Positions 52,010-64,000 are shown, counted from the first letter of the stretch. The stretch is 64,000 nucleotides of DNA from Teratosphaeria epicoccoides (GCA_021401465.1 JADDMT010000002.1:310001-374000), one strand, 5' to 3'. Translations and numbers: made by a program. Notes: generated by a model not told the origin, from the sequence alone.

Positions 52010-54281
52010 TCACTGAGCTTGATCGTGCCCGAGAGCGTTTCCAAGTATCTGTCGTTCAGCCGGCCAATCCCGATGCGTCTCGCCTGCCTCCCAGACACAC
52101 CGATCACATTGGCAGTCACCGCCAAGTGCTCCTTTCGCCCACTCTCTTCGCTCTTGGACCGGCAGATCAACATCGCAATAATGATTCAGAACCTCCTTCC
52201 CTTTCTTAATCCCGCCTTTGCCCTGCAAGACCGCGCCGTTCGACGTGGGCCGGTGTGACTTGACGCCTTCTTCCCTCGCCCAGAATCTAATGCTACCGCC
52301 CCATTCCCAACTCACGTTCGGGTCGCAGCTATGATTTGCAAGACACCACATCGGGTGCACGGCAGACACCTCGGGTCCGCGGATAGCACGACCACCTAGT
52401 CCTGATAGACGAGCTGAGGCAGTGCCACGGAATTTGGCGTAGAGGGTATTCCACGTCCAGACATTGTATTGCGGGTTCGCGATGAATTCGATGTCCAGCG
52501 TCTCGAGCATGTGGAAAGGCAGTCGAACACTGTACTTGAAGCTGAACGGCAGCGTCCTTGGGAAGCCCGCATGCGCAGCTCCGATGTCTGCGAGATGCTT
52601 TGCTGGCGTCGAAGGATCTGGGAGCCGCCACTGCTTAGTTGACAGCGGTGATGGGCCGAAGTCGCCCCAGATGTACTTGACCTCCTGCAGTTCTAGCGGA
52701 TTGCAAGACTGGGTCTCCGCCATGCAGATTGTCCTCAGCAGCAGTAGTGTGTACAGAGCATCTGCCGCCTCGGCAGGCGGGACATTCTTGCAGATAGTCT
52801 CAGCATCTGTCTCGCAGGACGCCGGATGGTAGCTGCTATAGGCTTCGTCGTAGCATTCTTGGCTACAAAAGAACACGTCGCACTGAGGACAAGGTACGCT
52901 ACCATTGTCATCGTTGACGAGGTCCGGCAAGTCGGCAGAGCACGCTTCGCACAGCGCATCTTGCAGCTTGTTGTTGGCTGTGAGCAGAGACTTTTCATTC
53001 AACACTACCTCGCCGGGTGCGATGTCCTCCTTGGCAAAGACTCCAAGCTGCACGGAGACAGCCGGCTTGCCATTCTTGTCCACTTCACCAGTCAAGGCAG
53101 GCAGCTCAACGGCTCGGACTTCAAGCTTCGGAGCCACATTGGACATTAGCTGATTCAGCTCGTCGAGCTCTTCCAGCCTGTTCGGTTCGAAGCTGTTCCA
53201 CGGATAGACCTCGCGCCTCACGAAACCTTTATCTGGCCAATTAAGAGGGCTTGAGCAGTCGGAGTCTGCATACAAGTGTCCGTACTTCTCTTGGCCCGCG
53301 TGTCTTGCGACAAGCCTGTGAAGCTCGCGGTTCAGGCTGTCCAACTCGCTGTCTAGCGGATAGAGCCTGCGACCCTGAGTCAGATACTGGAACGCCGATT
53401 TATAGCAGCCGCATAGTGCAAGACTACGAGGAAGGTAACGATATCTGCAGGTCTCAGCATGTGTGGAGGAAAAATGTTGTTGCGCTCTCACATGAGAATC
53501 AGGTAGTGCTTGCCTAACCATGCGCCGACCTCAACATCAACATCAGCCTCGTCATCGTCATCGACATGCCCTGTGGCTAGCCCTGTAGTGAGCTCACTCT
53601 TCAGCAGCGAGATTCTCTCAAAAAGCGGCTGCTGAGAGACTAAATCTCGGAGACTGGTGAATGCAGGCTCATGCACCTCATCTGAAGTATCCCGCACCGC
53701 ATCAGTCAGGAGCAGAGCCTTGTACAGCTCACCGGCCGCTAGGTCAGGATAGCCGATTTGTAAGAAAGTCTGTGCCAGCAAAATGTACAGGGGAATGCAG
53801 TACTGATATTCCTCACGGTCGCCGTCCCAAAGAGCATAAATCTCTTTGACTAGCTGTACACAATATGGAATCTGTTCATGCGTGACCTACCGTAGGGGCT
53901 GTCAGTGAGACATACATCGATGCCATACCTACCGATGAGGCTGAATGACCAATTGTGACAGACCTGGTTGATGCCCGTATCAGATCGGATACGTAGAGCC
54001 TGGTCCCACAAGCTTCCTCGCGCCAGAGGTGGCTGCTGACTCAGAAGCCGGTGGGTGACTGACGGTAGCGCCGCACTCGCAGCCGTGGCGCCGTCCTGAG
54101 AAATGCCATTACGATTTCTCGGCTGAGTCTGACTTGTGCTCTTTGGGGGCTGGGGAGAATGCTGTTGAATTGCTTCCGCCGCTCCAATCCTGTATGACGC
54201 CAGAGTCGCGTTAAGCCTGGTGAGAGCTGCATCCACTTTCTGAACGGACTGCTTATACGGCTCCATGATCGCAGTAGACAT
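52010..54281 (-). CDS. TPR / MYND zinc-finger / SET domain protein
   Basis: Exons 54281-53964, 53886-53492 and 53444-52010 give 715 residues with all phases consistent. TPR-like helices occupy about 110-300 (Y-I-L-L-A-Q-T-F-L-Q-I-G-Y-P-D-L-A-A-G-E-L-Y-K-A). A SET N-terminal part follows (V-F-A-K-E-D-I-A-P-G-E-V-V-L). It is interrupted by a MYND-like zinc finger, C403-x2-C ... C-P-Q-C ... F-F-C-S-Q-E-C ... H-P-A-S-C448. The SET core has N-H-S-C-D-P-N at 608-614 and V-L-N-H-Y-C-D, then a post-SET-like C-Q-C-D-R-C-V-W-E. The order matches SMYD-type lysine methyltransferases and fungal relatives. The substrate cannot be told; the protein could act on histones or cytosolic proteins. Confidence 0.9.
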
Positions 54282-56157
54282 TCAACTGTCGGCAATCAAA
54301 GTACTTGCTGCGCCCCTTGGTGTGATTCTGTCGATGAGACCTGAGCAACATGTGCCTAGGCAGAAGATGCATGGGAGATTTCATGCACGGATCGGATTTT
54401 CTTGTCGGCCATCTCTTCCGTTCGCGGACGTCCGTGCCCACCTTAACAGACACGTATCGTCGTATCTCGACGCTGGTCAGCGGCCCAAACGGCCGGCCAG
54501 ATCGTCCACCGGTATTCTCTTGGCTAGCTGGACGAATTGCCTATGAGCGTACACAGCAAATGTGCACTGTTGCATTACTTCATGCTGCTGATCCAGGGTG
54601 TTCAACAGACGGGTCGATGTCGGACACATCTCTGCACATGTAAGTTGGTGGTGAGTATTATTGGAGCCGCATCTCAGAGAAACGGATTTGGTCCGTTCTG
54701 AAGAGCTAAAAGCCGACCAGCAGCGCGGATTCAGCCACAGATCGAAGGATCCGGTCACGATCTGGTCGGCCTCAACGCGAGCGCATTCAACCCCGGCCGT
54801 TCGGTAGGAGGCAACACTTGGCAGGACTCTATGTCACAGAATGTCAGCCAGATCTGTGATGGGCCACATCTCCGAGCGAAACTACTTTTGCTAGCGGCGC
54901 TGTATTTGAATCATCAAGGAATGCTACTGCCAGTAGTGACAAGTGCTAGACATTCGATAGTTGTTCAGCTGATCTGGCAATCATGATTGGCATCACTATT
55001 TATCTGGTAAATTACGTTTTGCTACAGCATCGCAATAATGCGCGACATCGACGGGACAGCCATCGCGTGTCATCGCGGAACACTATCACCGGAGCTGTCC
55101 AAACCTTGGCAAAGCGCTATCCGGCAACAGCGCTGTATATTCGCGTTGGCGCCCATTGCCCCAGTCCATTTTCAGCGTAAAGACGCGTCCGTCTTGACAG
55201 ACGGCATCATTGTTACTATCACGGTCCCCCTGAGGGTTCCATGCTGGCATGGTTGATGTCATCGCCTCCTTGACATTTCCCATGCCGCGCCTAAATGCTG
55301 AAGGATCCTCCAGAAAATATCACCGAAAGAAGCAGGGCTCGAGCAGGCTAGCAAGTGTCAGTGAAATAGACTGCGCTAGTGCTGTGAAACAAGTGGCTGA
55401 AGCCACTGAAAGAAACGCGTGCGCATGTCGCTCGCGGACGATCGCTGATGTGGCTGTTCGATGCCGCGATGACGGGTTTTGTGAATTTGGTGGGGTGCGG
55501 GGCATTTGGAAACATTCATGGAAGAAATATGTCAAACGAGGACACGAGGCCACCACGTTGTACGCGTAAGCCAGGTCGACCGTCGGTGTCGTAGCGAATG
55601 CACTTCAGTATTGATGCTTGCTACGTTCGGCTTTTAACAGCAGTCTCCTGAACTGCTTCAAATCATGCAAGCTGGGTATCTCAGCGAGAAAATCGTATTG
55701 GTAGATCATTGCGGTCGTCATTCGTCCTCGTTCTCTCGTCTAACATCTCTCTCGCCGTCCCGTCCAGTACCGCTCGCCACGGCTCTCACCTATACCAAGT
55801 GATGCTCTGGTGACTGTGGCAGAATGTCGCAGGTGCATTGACATGTAGCCCACGATCTGCCCGCAGTCCCTTGGGCGTTCCCTCCCCGTCGTTCGGCCTG
55901 GCATACGTCTAATGTCCCTGCCTTATGCCGGAAGTTCCCTGCACCCTTTAGCCGAGCCATCTGTTGAACGACCAGATATGCATGGTGACCAGGTCTGGCG
56001 TAGCCCCTGTAGCGGTGGCGGACCTGCAGCCCGGTTTGATCGGAGAGGCTTGCCATGCCGGCATTGCAGTATATCAGAGCCGTCTTCTTGAGTCGTGCTC
56101 TTCAGAAGTCATGGTTGAATGTTGCTGTTGATTTCATGGCGAACGAGTGCGGCCTCT
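54282..56157. other. Intergenic region, no gene seen
   Basis: Nearly 1.9 kb upstream of the SET gene and beyond the 3' end of the zinc-ribbon-like gene. Only short unsupported frames. Confidence 0.45.
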
Positions 56158-56652
56158 TCATCTGTTGATCAGGCCAACCATTGTTGCGCACCGATTGCAG
56201 TACCAAAGGTTGAGGCCATACTGCACCATGTTGCTTTTACCGGTCTTCACGTCGACGCTAGTTGTCCTTTGGCAACGAGAGCACCTTGCCATCTCTGGCG
56301 GAGACATCATTCCGGACTGGTAAGACGGCGACGAGCTGTCAGATGAGACCGAATCGTCGCTGGTGACATGCAGAACGTTTTGTTGTGGGACTGGGCGAGG
56401 CCGTATTGGCGACCCACGGGCCGCAGATGTCTGGATTTGCATGAGATTCGCTGCGGTGGCCATTGCTGGTGTGGGAAGGCTGTTCAGACGCTGTGGTTCT
56501 CTAGACGCCAGCAGAGGGTTCGTTGGGTCCGACGTTGCTGTTCCGTGTGGAGATGGAGAGCAGCAAGGTGTTTCCGTAGACCAGTGGCGGTGAGAAGACG
56601 GTTGTATGCTGAAGTAGCAGGCCTGATAGTCGCTGGTCTCGAGCGAGAGCAT
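56158..56652 (-). CDS. Small protein with a C-terminal CxxC...CxxC zinc-ribbon-like motif
   Basis: Single exon of 164 residues from ATG 56652 (an internal ATG at 56463 would give 101). N-terminal two thirds are Ser/Pro-rich with N-P-L-L-A-S-R-E-P-Q-R-L-N-S-L-P-T-P. The last 45 residues read A-R-C-S-R-C-Q-R-T, then K-S-N-M-V-Q-Y-G-L-N-L-W-Y-C-N-R-C-A-T-M-V-G-L. Two CxxC pairs 23 residues apart suggest a zinc ribbon, and this ending recalls short uncharacterised proteins common in Pezizomycotina. Function unknown. It stands alone between two gene-poor stretches. Confidence 0.7.
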   Translation of the reverse strand: MLSLETSDYQACYFSIQPSSHRHWSTETPCCSPSPHGTATSDPTNPLLASREPQRLNSLPTPAMATAANLMQIQTSAARGSPIRPRPVPQQNVLHVTSDDSVSSDSSSPSYQSGMMSPPEMARCSRCQRTTSVDVKTGKSNMVQYGLNLWYCNRCATMVGLINR

Positions 56653-59600
56653 AATTGCCGGATGAAGTATTATGAGGTCGAGCCGCGTACGATCTGCGAC
56701 GAGCAGAATGGACTGACGATATACACGGCGAGACGGCAATGGGAGACGGAAAAACAGCCGAGCAGAGCAACGTACATAAGACGCTGGAGGATGACTGGTA
56801 CCACATGTCTGCCAGGCGCCACCAATCGAAACTGCTCGACCCGAGGAGAGCGCGTGAGAAAGGCGGCCTTGGGCTGTGCAGCACAGATCGCATCGAAGAT
56901 TCAGATCCAGACTGCTCGGCGCGCGGGCGGCGGGCCTGCTCTGCCGGCAAAACGGGCTCAAGTTTGGGCCTTTCGCGCCTGAACACCGCAAACGTGCTTA
57001 AGTTTGATTGGCACACGGCCTGCGCTCCGAGATTCTCCTACTCTCCTCACTAGCCACACGGCCCACACCTTTGGGAGAGTTCACTACGGGGATATGAACG
57101 CCGCGGCGTACCGGTGGTCATCACAGATGCATCTCCCAGTATCTACGATGATGTACAACGATTGCCGCGCTGCTTGTCCTCTCACCAGTCCTCGCAAGCC
57201 GACTCTGCAATCGCCGAAACCAAGGCAAAGCGCTTGTTCGAAACAGTCGCACCGTCTCACACGCTCACAGTCTCACAGTCATACGTGGAAGGCCATCCAC
57301 AGAATGGAATGCACTGCAGCATGATCCGGCTCATCTCGGGCCTCAGGTTCCGAGTAGGCAGACATGTATCACGAGGTGCATCCGCGCAGTAGCGGCCCAA
57401 TCATCGGATGGTGATCGTGGAGGTTCAGCCGCAGTTCAGGTGTGTCCCGGGAGGCGCAGGCGATCGTACCTCATCTTCATCCGACTCGGACAAACACAGC
57501 AACGTGCTCACTCTCACATTGCGACGTCAGCATGCTCGCGTGCATCTCTTTGAACCACTCGCCAAACCTGTACCGGTAGCACACTGGCCATAGAGCAAGG
57601 CGACAGGGTGAGACAGGTAGCATCTGCCAGCCTGGAGCAAATTGCGGCCACATCTCCCAGGCAACTGCAAGATTCTCTGCTTGTCAACGAAACCAGCATG
57701 ACCCTCGTCGCAGCTTCGCGTATTCCAAGACTGATGGATTCCAAACCGTCAATCCGCGGATCAGGCGCGGCCCTTGGACCCTTCCGACCAGGCGAAGAGT
57801 CCAGACCGCTTCAGGTGTGAGCACCAACTTCTGCCAGTGATACCGCACGCATTACTAGCTACACAGACTCTCGAACATTCCATTGAGGATCATACATTCA
57901 GCTTGGGCATCGATATGAATCCTTGGAGACTAGTGCTCACATCGGGCGAGTCGTTTACTGCCTTGTGGTCAAGTAGCCAAGCGATCAGGAACCATGGACC
58001 AAAGCTGGCCAGGCCTTCTCTCATACCCAACCAAGCCCTTGTGCCGACACATGATTCGCCGATCTGAGGCTGCACGAGAGGCTGAGCAGACACGTAACAT
58101 TCTGGAGGTCTTGACACTTTAGCTTTGGGAGAGCTGGTCTCAGACGTCTGTCGAAGGCAAATGCTACCTCCTATCTGCCACTATCGATGTGGATGCACCC
58201 CAAGCACCAGACATGGAATGCAGCTCAATGTCTACCTGATTCAATTCTCAGGCCTGACCGCCTGGTACGCCGCTTAGGCGGCTTTCGGATTCGTGCAAGC
58301 GCGTGGTTCAACGCTCAACCGCTAAGGCTGAACGAGAGGAGGTCAGTCGCGGTCATGAGCCGCTTGACATTATCGTGTGCACTGATTAGAGGACGCATGA
58401 GTATGCGCCTACGATCTGTATACGGGCAACCAGGGCATTCGAGCTCCTCCAGTCGCGGCCAGCTCATTGACCTGAGGCTTTTGAGGCTTAACAGGCCAGA
58501 GTATTGAGTGTTCTCTGCCAAGTGCTTCATACCATGTTGTTCAAACAATTGAAGAGTTTCTCCTCACTATCCCGCTCACGGCGGCTCCATATACTGTACT
58601 GGTGGTAAGTCCAATTCAGGGACAGAGGTCAGAGAGCCTTCCGATAAGAGGCCACCGCCGTCGTCGCTCGGCCGAAACCACGAGGTCTGCTGTGGCGGAT
58701 AAGGTACATACCACCGATCACCAGCTCTCTCGCACATGTCACTATGATGATGTGCAACAGTCATGTTATGCGCTAATTTTGCGGACCTTCGACGACACAC
58801 TGTTGTCGACAACCAATGTGCCATGAGCATATAAGGCACAAGGCTCATATTCATGAAGAAGATTCTCAGTCACGCCAAGCGGCCACTCTATCCCGGATAG
58901 CTGCTGTCGTTCACATATGTGGATGTCTGAAAGCAGATCACCGTCTGGAACGGTCGGACGATATTTTCAACAGCCAAGGTCGGGTTGTGGACGTGGGCAT
59001 ACGGTGTGTCGAGCGCCAAATTGAGCTTCATAGTGGGAAGTGCAAGTCTTGGTGAGCTGAATAGAGCAAGATACGACCTGCGAGGGCTTCAAATACTTGT
59101 ACCCTCTCAAGCCTGTACACCCATCGCATGATAGGGGCTTGTATCGAGAGAAGTCCTCAGGTCTACTACACAATGGCATTAATAGCCCTTGTCAGACGCG
59201 TACGTGCGCCAGACTCGCATATTGACCAGTCCGTCTTGGCTTTGCTGGTAGCACGAGGTAATCTCGAAGCTACCATAGAAATTGAGAAAGATATCATAGC
59301 GCCGGCGATGTAGCTGTTGGATTGCAGTCGTAGGTGGCAGGTCTTGAAACCGGCGAATCTCCAGATTGGATGAAAATCTGTGTAGCCAACTTGCAGCTCT
59401 TTTAGAGAGACCGCTCGGAGGCAGTGCGGACCAATACCTGTCTCAAGTATGCACTCCCAGTGAGGTCGTGAGCATTATTGGCGATTCCAAGCATTCTGCT
59501 GATGCACTCGGGCGCAGTGGTTTGGAACTCTTCAACCGCGCGGCGTGCTTTTGGCGAACGAATACCGAAATTCTCAATGCCAGTGACCGTGCACCGGAGA

Positions 59601-59896
59601 TGTGATTCCACAATGCATACGAGCTCAACATATCAGTCTCATCGCCACAAAAGCCTTTTGATTGATTGGGAAGTAGCGGCCTACTGTCTCGCCGACCTTG
59701 AATACCGGGATTGGTTGCTTCAGCAGAGTCACTACGTTACGATTACACGTTGACGGAGCATTGGCCGTGTCATTGCGTAGTCAGTGCAGATCGGCTGGAC
59801 TCCTTGCATACTTAGTCGGCACGATATTTGCATCCACTCCAACCCAAGGCTCGGGTAATTTCATGTGACGCTATGACGCAGGGCCACCATCGCGAC
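56653..59896. other. 3.2-kb gene-poor stretch
   Basis: No convincing gene. Some plus-strand pieces look faintly coding (around 57110-57390 and 57840-58065) but are short, interrupted and unrecognised. No mobile-element protein seen. Confidence 0.4.
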
Positions 59897-60946
59897 TCAT
59901 CTGGCCAGCAAGTCACCGAGTGTGTCGACATATGCACTCGGCACAACTTCAGCACCTTCAGTTAAAAACTCCTCCTTCTTGCTTACACCAGTCAACACGC
60001 AGAGCGTCCCTCCAAGTCCACCTTTTATGCCGAATTGTATATCCGTGTTGAGTCTGTCGCCAACCATGCAGGCCTTCTTTCGATCAAAGTGGAACTTGCC
60101 CTCAATCGCATCCATCATCGCTTGACTGGGCTTCCCTAGCGCGAGAGGTTCCTGCTCAGACGCCTTCACGAGTGGGGCGCTTGTCGAGCCTGCTCCAGGG
60201 AACAAAGTGCCGGCCGACGGGAGTGTGCTGTCGATGTTCGTCGCCAAGAACTTGGCTCCATTTCGTAGGTACGCCATACCTAGCGAGTACTTCAGGTACG
60301 AGGGATGGTAGTCAAGGGCCGTCAGCACGACTGCCACATCTGGATCTAGCAAGCTGCCATTGGCAACATTCTTGAAGTCGTGCGGCATCATATCTCGCCT
60401 CAGATGTGGGTCAGTCCCGCCGCAGAAAGGCACGTTCTCGCTGGCAAGCTCTTGCTCTACACCACTCTCACCGAGGACGTAGACCTTGTTCTTTGGTGCT
60501 TGAAGCTTCATGATGCGGCTGATGTAGATGGCAGCGCTGTAGCTTGAGCCAAAAACTTCATCCTCCTGGGCCGGAATGCCCATGCTGTCAAACTTCTTCT
60601 TGTAGTCCGATCTTGACTTTGTGGAGTTGTTGGTGACGAAGACCAATTGCTTGCCCTTATTTCGCAGCATGGCTATGGTCTCCGGAATGTTGGGGAAAAG
60701 GTGATCGCCGGACCAGAGTACACCTATTCTTCTCTTGCGGTTAGGTTGGGGATCATGGCAGCGGTCGGATTGGTATCGCACATACCATCGCAGTCAAAGA
60801 GGAAAACCTGATGCTCATCAATCAGCGTTTGACCACTGAGAGTCGGTGGAGACAGCCCTCACATCAAACTTATCTATGAAGGCCTCGATCGCAGGCTTGT
60901 CGCCAGTCAGGTGTCGAGGCTGGCCCTGGCTCGCAGAGGATGCCAT
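59897..60946 (-). CDS. PHO13: HAD phosphatase, PHO13/4-nitrophenylphosphatase type
   Basis: Exons 60946-60863, 60807-60786 and 60723-59897 give 310 residues. The 22-nt middle exon is needed to complete HAD motif I: the spliced text is V-F-L-F-D-C-D-G-V-L-W-S-G (D33 and D35 catalytic). Motif II is V-F-V-T-N-N-S-T-K-S-R, and the late M-V-G-D-R-L-N-T-D-I-Q-F-G carries motif IV, with G-K-P-S just ahead. Such enzymes repair metabolism by hydrolysing 2-phosphoglycolate and related side products. N-terminal S-S-A-S-Q-G-Q-P-R-H-L is ordinary for fungal members. Length is normal. Confidence 0.94.
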
Positions 60947-61785
60947 TTTCTTGACCCCCTGCCCTGTCTTCCACAATCTTTGAGCTCCGCACGAAGGGGT
61001 ACCTCTGGATCCAGATAATGCGATCGATCGGAACAATAGGCATGCAAGTGAGCGATGCATGTGACGATGAGATGGATGGTACAAGTAGTGCTCGAAAGAT
61101 CTGGGCCCTGATGCGGCCGAGATAAGGCCGGATGGGACTTTTGGACTGTGAGCTCAATACACCTGCATATCTGACATGTGCTTTGCAAGGCTCGACATTT
61201 CTTTGGAACAGCCCTAGAAAGTCAGGACGCATACATAAGCTCGTGCTAATATCGAAGGCTGGCGCACCCGTGGACTAATTTACTCGAGGAGTGACACGCA
61301 CCAGATATCTCGCACTAATGTCATTCATGGTATCCTCGAGATTTCTTAGATCATAAGAGATGCACCTGCAGGGACAAGGCCAGCCTGCTCCCAGTTTCCG
61401 TGGAATGGCAAGCCTAGCACGCCGCTCACAGCTTTGTCTGCGACTCTCCCCGCCTCAAGCACCACAGACTGAGACAACCTCCTGATTGTATCAGAGCCAC
61501 CATCGGGAGAAAGCGCCATCTGTCAACGTCGTGCAGCATCGGTTGTGCTTGGTCTTCCCACAGTCTCGATCTCCGTATATCCTTGCAGTCGATGGACAAG
61601 TGAGAAGATGCATTTCACGCCAGTCGTAGCCTCTCCGCTTTGATCGCTCTACTCAATCACTGCAGCACCACAGCAGCTTGGTATTGACTCTCCGCCATTT
61701 TCCGCAGTGAGGAGACCATGCTTCCCATTCCAGTCCAATAGAGCATAGACGATTTGTACACGCCATCGCCCCACTGATAGGATTC
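60947..61785. other. Intergenic region, no gene seen
   Basis: About 840 bases upstream of the phosphatase start; its promoter must lie here. No supported frame. Confidence 0.45.
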
Positions 61786-62330
61786 TCAATCAAGATGCTC
61801 GGCAGACTTGCCAATGACCTCCTCAATGCGCATTGCATCACTTTCCCAGGACGGATGCGCTCCAAACACTGCAACGTCTGACAGGCGGAAAGCTGTCGCC
61901 TTCGAGCTGCAGAAGTCGATCTGCGCATTGACACGTGCAATGCGACGCGCCATATCAAGCGTTCCGAGATTGGCATAGAACTCGCGGTCTTTCTCAACGT
62001 AAAGCATGCTCATCTGGCCAAGCATTGGAGGGCTGACCTTCAAAGGTACTTCTGCACGTCGCGAGCGATTTGTCTGGCGCAGCAGTGGTTGTCGTATGCA
62101 GGCGTCGCGGAAAAAACGAAGCTGTTCTGGCTGTAGTACATCGCTTTCGCCTCTGTGTTGACTTGGCGGCAGGCACTGAGGAGCGTCAATAAAGTCAGCT
62201 CTTCCAACCTGGGAGACTCGAGCTGCGGTTAAATCTCGTCGCCTTTGATCAGCACCAATGCGAAAATGCGGTCGCGGAACTCTCCAGCCAAGTCGAGGAA
62301 GCCGGTCTGCTAGCCATGTCTTCTGCGCTC
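61786..62330 (-). pseudogene. Decayed F-box-like/2EXR-like protein gene
   Basis: Minus strand, after an in-frame TAG at 62310-62312: F-L-D-L-A-G-E-F-R-D-R-I-F-A-L-V-L, then I-K-G-D-E-I, TAA at 62229-62231, then L-L-T-L-L-S-A-C-R-Q-V-N-T-E-A-K-A-M-Y-Y-S-Q-N-S-F-V-F, a stop at 62040-62042, and finally, in another frame, R-R-I-A-R-V-N-A-Q-I-D to 61786. The L-P-x-E-L-R-x-x-I-Y ... C-R-Q-I-x-x-E-x-x-x-x-Y-Y-x-x-N-x-F layout is common in large Dothideomycete families. Three stops and a frameshift mark it as dead. Confidence 0.65.
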
Positions 62331-63547
62331 GTGGTAACCTCTTAAAAGGTCCGTGACGTTGACTGAAGGCGTGTGGACGGTACCGTAAGTGCGCGGTCGA
62401 GGAGATGTTAAGGATGTTGAAAAGATTGAAGGCATGAGCGCTGCAGATGCTGGCCGGGAGTGACACCGGAGATGCTGTGGACAATGAACCCGCTGTAGAG
62501 CACTACGAAGATGGAGGACAGACCGGAGAGGTAAATGGTGCTGACGAGGGCTTTGAGGCACGTGAAAACTGTGGATGAGCGACTTAGGTGCAATAAGCAA
62601 ATGCCCCTGTCCCAAGAACGGGATGGTAAAGCTCATTGACAGGCGGACATTGTGGGTATTCAATCGAATCAAATCCCACGACAATGAATAAAAAGCATTG
62701 ATATCTCGTCAGGCCAACAGAAGCTCCAACAGACTGGTCCGAACACCAACCGTGCTTGTGAGGCTTGGAGTTCAGCACGAGAGCTTAGCATGAGCCTGCA
62801 TTAACACCACTGACCACTGAGGACACCGAGCCGTGTCGACAGTTATGGTGGTCAATGCGTGCCGGTCCCACGGATATTGTCTAATGCAATGAGATGGATG
62901 CAGCACATTGATGAATTGTACCATCATGTTGTACTGGAGGTAGCGGGAGGTTGCATCCGTACCGTCACAACCGTGAGGTCAATGTACCGAGCTCGGCCGA
63001 ACCATAGCTCGAGCCTCGGCCTGGTCCACACGGCTGAATCTGCTTACTCAGACCAGGCTTGGCGTCTCATTTCACAAGGATCTGTAAAGGAATGGGCCTG
63101 AAAGATATCATCGTAGTATAATGTAACGAGTCACTTATCTTGCTCACAAAATTTGGTTGGAGGTACGGACGTAGCGTTACAAACGCGATATCCTTGTTCG
63201 GTACATTACTACACATAACATATCGAGAGTCTACTCTACATAGGAGGCCCGTGCTCCAACGGAGCCGCGGCTTCTGGCTCCAGCCGCATCACATCGGACT
63301 CTCATCGACATGGGGAAATATGGGCCAGATGCTCAAGACGTACGCAGGTTAGGAGATGTCCTGCATTCGAATGATCAGCTGCGGTTGTGGAAGAAGACGC
63401 AAGCAGTGGTACACATGAGAGAGATAAGTCGTACGATCAAGTGAGCACGGGCGAAAAATCGGCGCATTTCCGTCCAGGACAGAAGAGCAGGATTTACTTT
63501 GGTCTCGATGACATACGCCAGAGCATACCGATTGTGAAATACCGAGA
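62331..63547. other. Intergenic region before the MFS transporter
   Basis: No gene recognised; the final part is presumably the transporter's promoter. Confidence 0.45.
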
Positions 63548-64000
63548 ATGCCGCGACTTCTCCCACAGCTCACAGCGACGCCGCTGCAGGCGACGACATA
63601 CCTTCTCGGCATCGCTCTGTTCAGCATCTCATTCCTGGTCTTCTTGAACGCTACCATTTCATTCGTCGTGACCGATGTCATTGGCCAAAGAGTGCAAGTC
63701 GGCGACGCAGTCGGTACGCTAGGCTTTGCAGACGAGCTTCTGGCATTGGTTGCCTGTCCTTTGTGGGGTCTGCTATCAGACAGGATAGGTGTACGGACAG
63801 TGGCTGTGGCAGGGTATTGCATTGTTGGCTTCAGCTTGATTTGTCTCGTTCAGAGCAAGAATGTGTACCCAGAACTATTGGTTGGGAGGTTGGGTTTCAG
63901 TCTCGGTGGTGCGGCGTGTTCGACAATGGTCACAGCCGTGCTACCCGCAATGGTCGCCAGAAAAGCAGAAGGGGATGCCGAAGAAGACGGGGAAGCAGAG
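63548..64000 (+). CDS. Major facilitator superfamily transporter, N-terminal part (runs off the window)
   Basis: From ATG 63548 the frame is open to the window end (151 codons). The first helix is Y-L-L-G-I-A-L-F-S-I-S-F-L-V-F-L-N-A. Then come G-D-A-V-G-T-L-G-F-A-D-E-L-L-A-L and the MFS motif-A loop G-L-L-S-D-R-I-G-V-R-T between helices 2 and 3. Helix 3 (V-A-V-A-G-Y-C-I-V-G-F-S-L) and helix 4 (G-R-L-G-F-S-L-G-G-A-A) follow, and an acidic cytosolic loop begins where the window stops. Substrate unknown. The start is supported by the short N-terminus usual for this group, but an upstream exon cannot be excluded. Confidence 0.85.
   Translation, partial: MPRLLPQLTATPLQATTYLLGIALFSISFLVFLNATISFVVTDVIGQRVQVGDAVGTLGFADELLALVACPLWGLLSDRIGVRTVAVAGYCIVGFSLICLVQSKNVYPELLVGRLGFSLGGAACSTMVTAVLPAMVARKAEGDAEEDGEAE

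Overview
This window is nuclear DNA of a filamentous ascomycete, most likely a Dothideomycete near Mycosphaerellaceae/Capnodiales. The class-level call is an inference from gene content and style, not from a search. The genes are eukaryotic, with short GT-AG introns (about 40-80 nt), CTAAC/CTRAY-like branch sites, monocistronic genes on both strands and intergenic gaps of 0.1-4 kb. The families are typical of moulds: DUF3431, fungal glutaminase A, a Zn(II)2Cys6 regulator, a pepsin-like secreted protease, a SET/MYND protein and a cysteine-rich secreted protein.

Layout. 1-3.4 kb: the end of a DUF3431 gene and a tRNA-Asp gene whose T arm is split by a 58-nt GT...AG insertion. 3.4-12.9 kb: CAF-1 subunit B (WD40), a small cupin, a decayed protein kinase, a Baeyer-Villiger-type flavin monooxygenase and an alpha-N-terminal protein methyltransferase. 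14-23.5 kb: a glutaminase A-like secreted enzyme, then indoleamine 2,3-dioxygenase and kynureninase transcribed away from one 459-bp promoter region, followed at once by a Zn2Cys6 regulator. This looks like a tryptophan/kynurenine catabolic mini-cluster with its own regulator. 23.5-34.5 kb is gene-poor: an F-box-like remnant, a single-pass membrane protein with a duplicated tail, a small cysteine-rich secreted protein (effector candidate) and a 20-bp minisatellite. 34.5-47.6 kb is gene-dense housekeeping: 6-phosphogluconolactonase, a TPR protein, an SDR, a PIN-like/RGG protein, xylulokinase, a damaged thioredoxin gene followed by a near-perfect 43-bp palindrome, squalene synthase and translin-associated factor X. 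47.7-64 kb: a multiply broken pseudogene, a secreted aspartyl protease, a TPR/MYND/SET protein, a small zinc-ribbon-like protein, a PHO13-type HAD phosphatase, a decayed F-box-like gene and the start of an MFS transporter.

Functional links: IDO and kynureninase are non-adjacent steps of the route from tryptophan to anthranilate/3-hydroxyanthranilate and NAD. Their divergent promoter and the regulator's promoter share a 9-bp word, GACTTCCGA. 6-Phosphogluconolactonase and xylulokinase both feed the pentose phosphate pathway, but they are spaced like ordinary neighbours. Several broken genes (kinase, DUF-like, F-box-like, thioredoxin) show that accessory families are decaying between intact housekeeping genes. 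Exon boundaries below were placed by hand from splice signals, reading-frame continuity and family resemblance; every spliced model was checked for a consistent frame.
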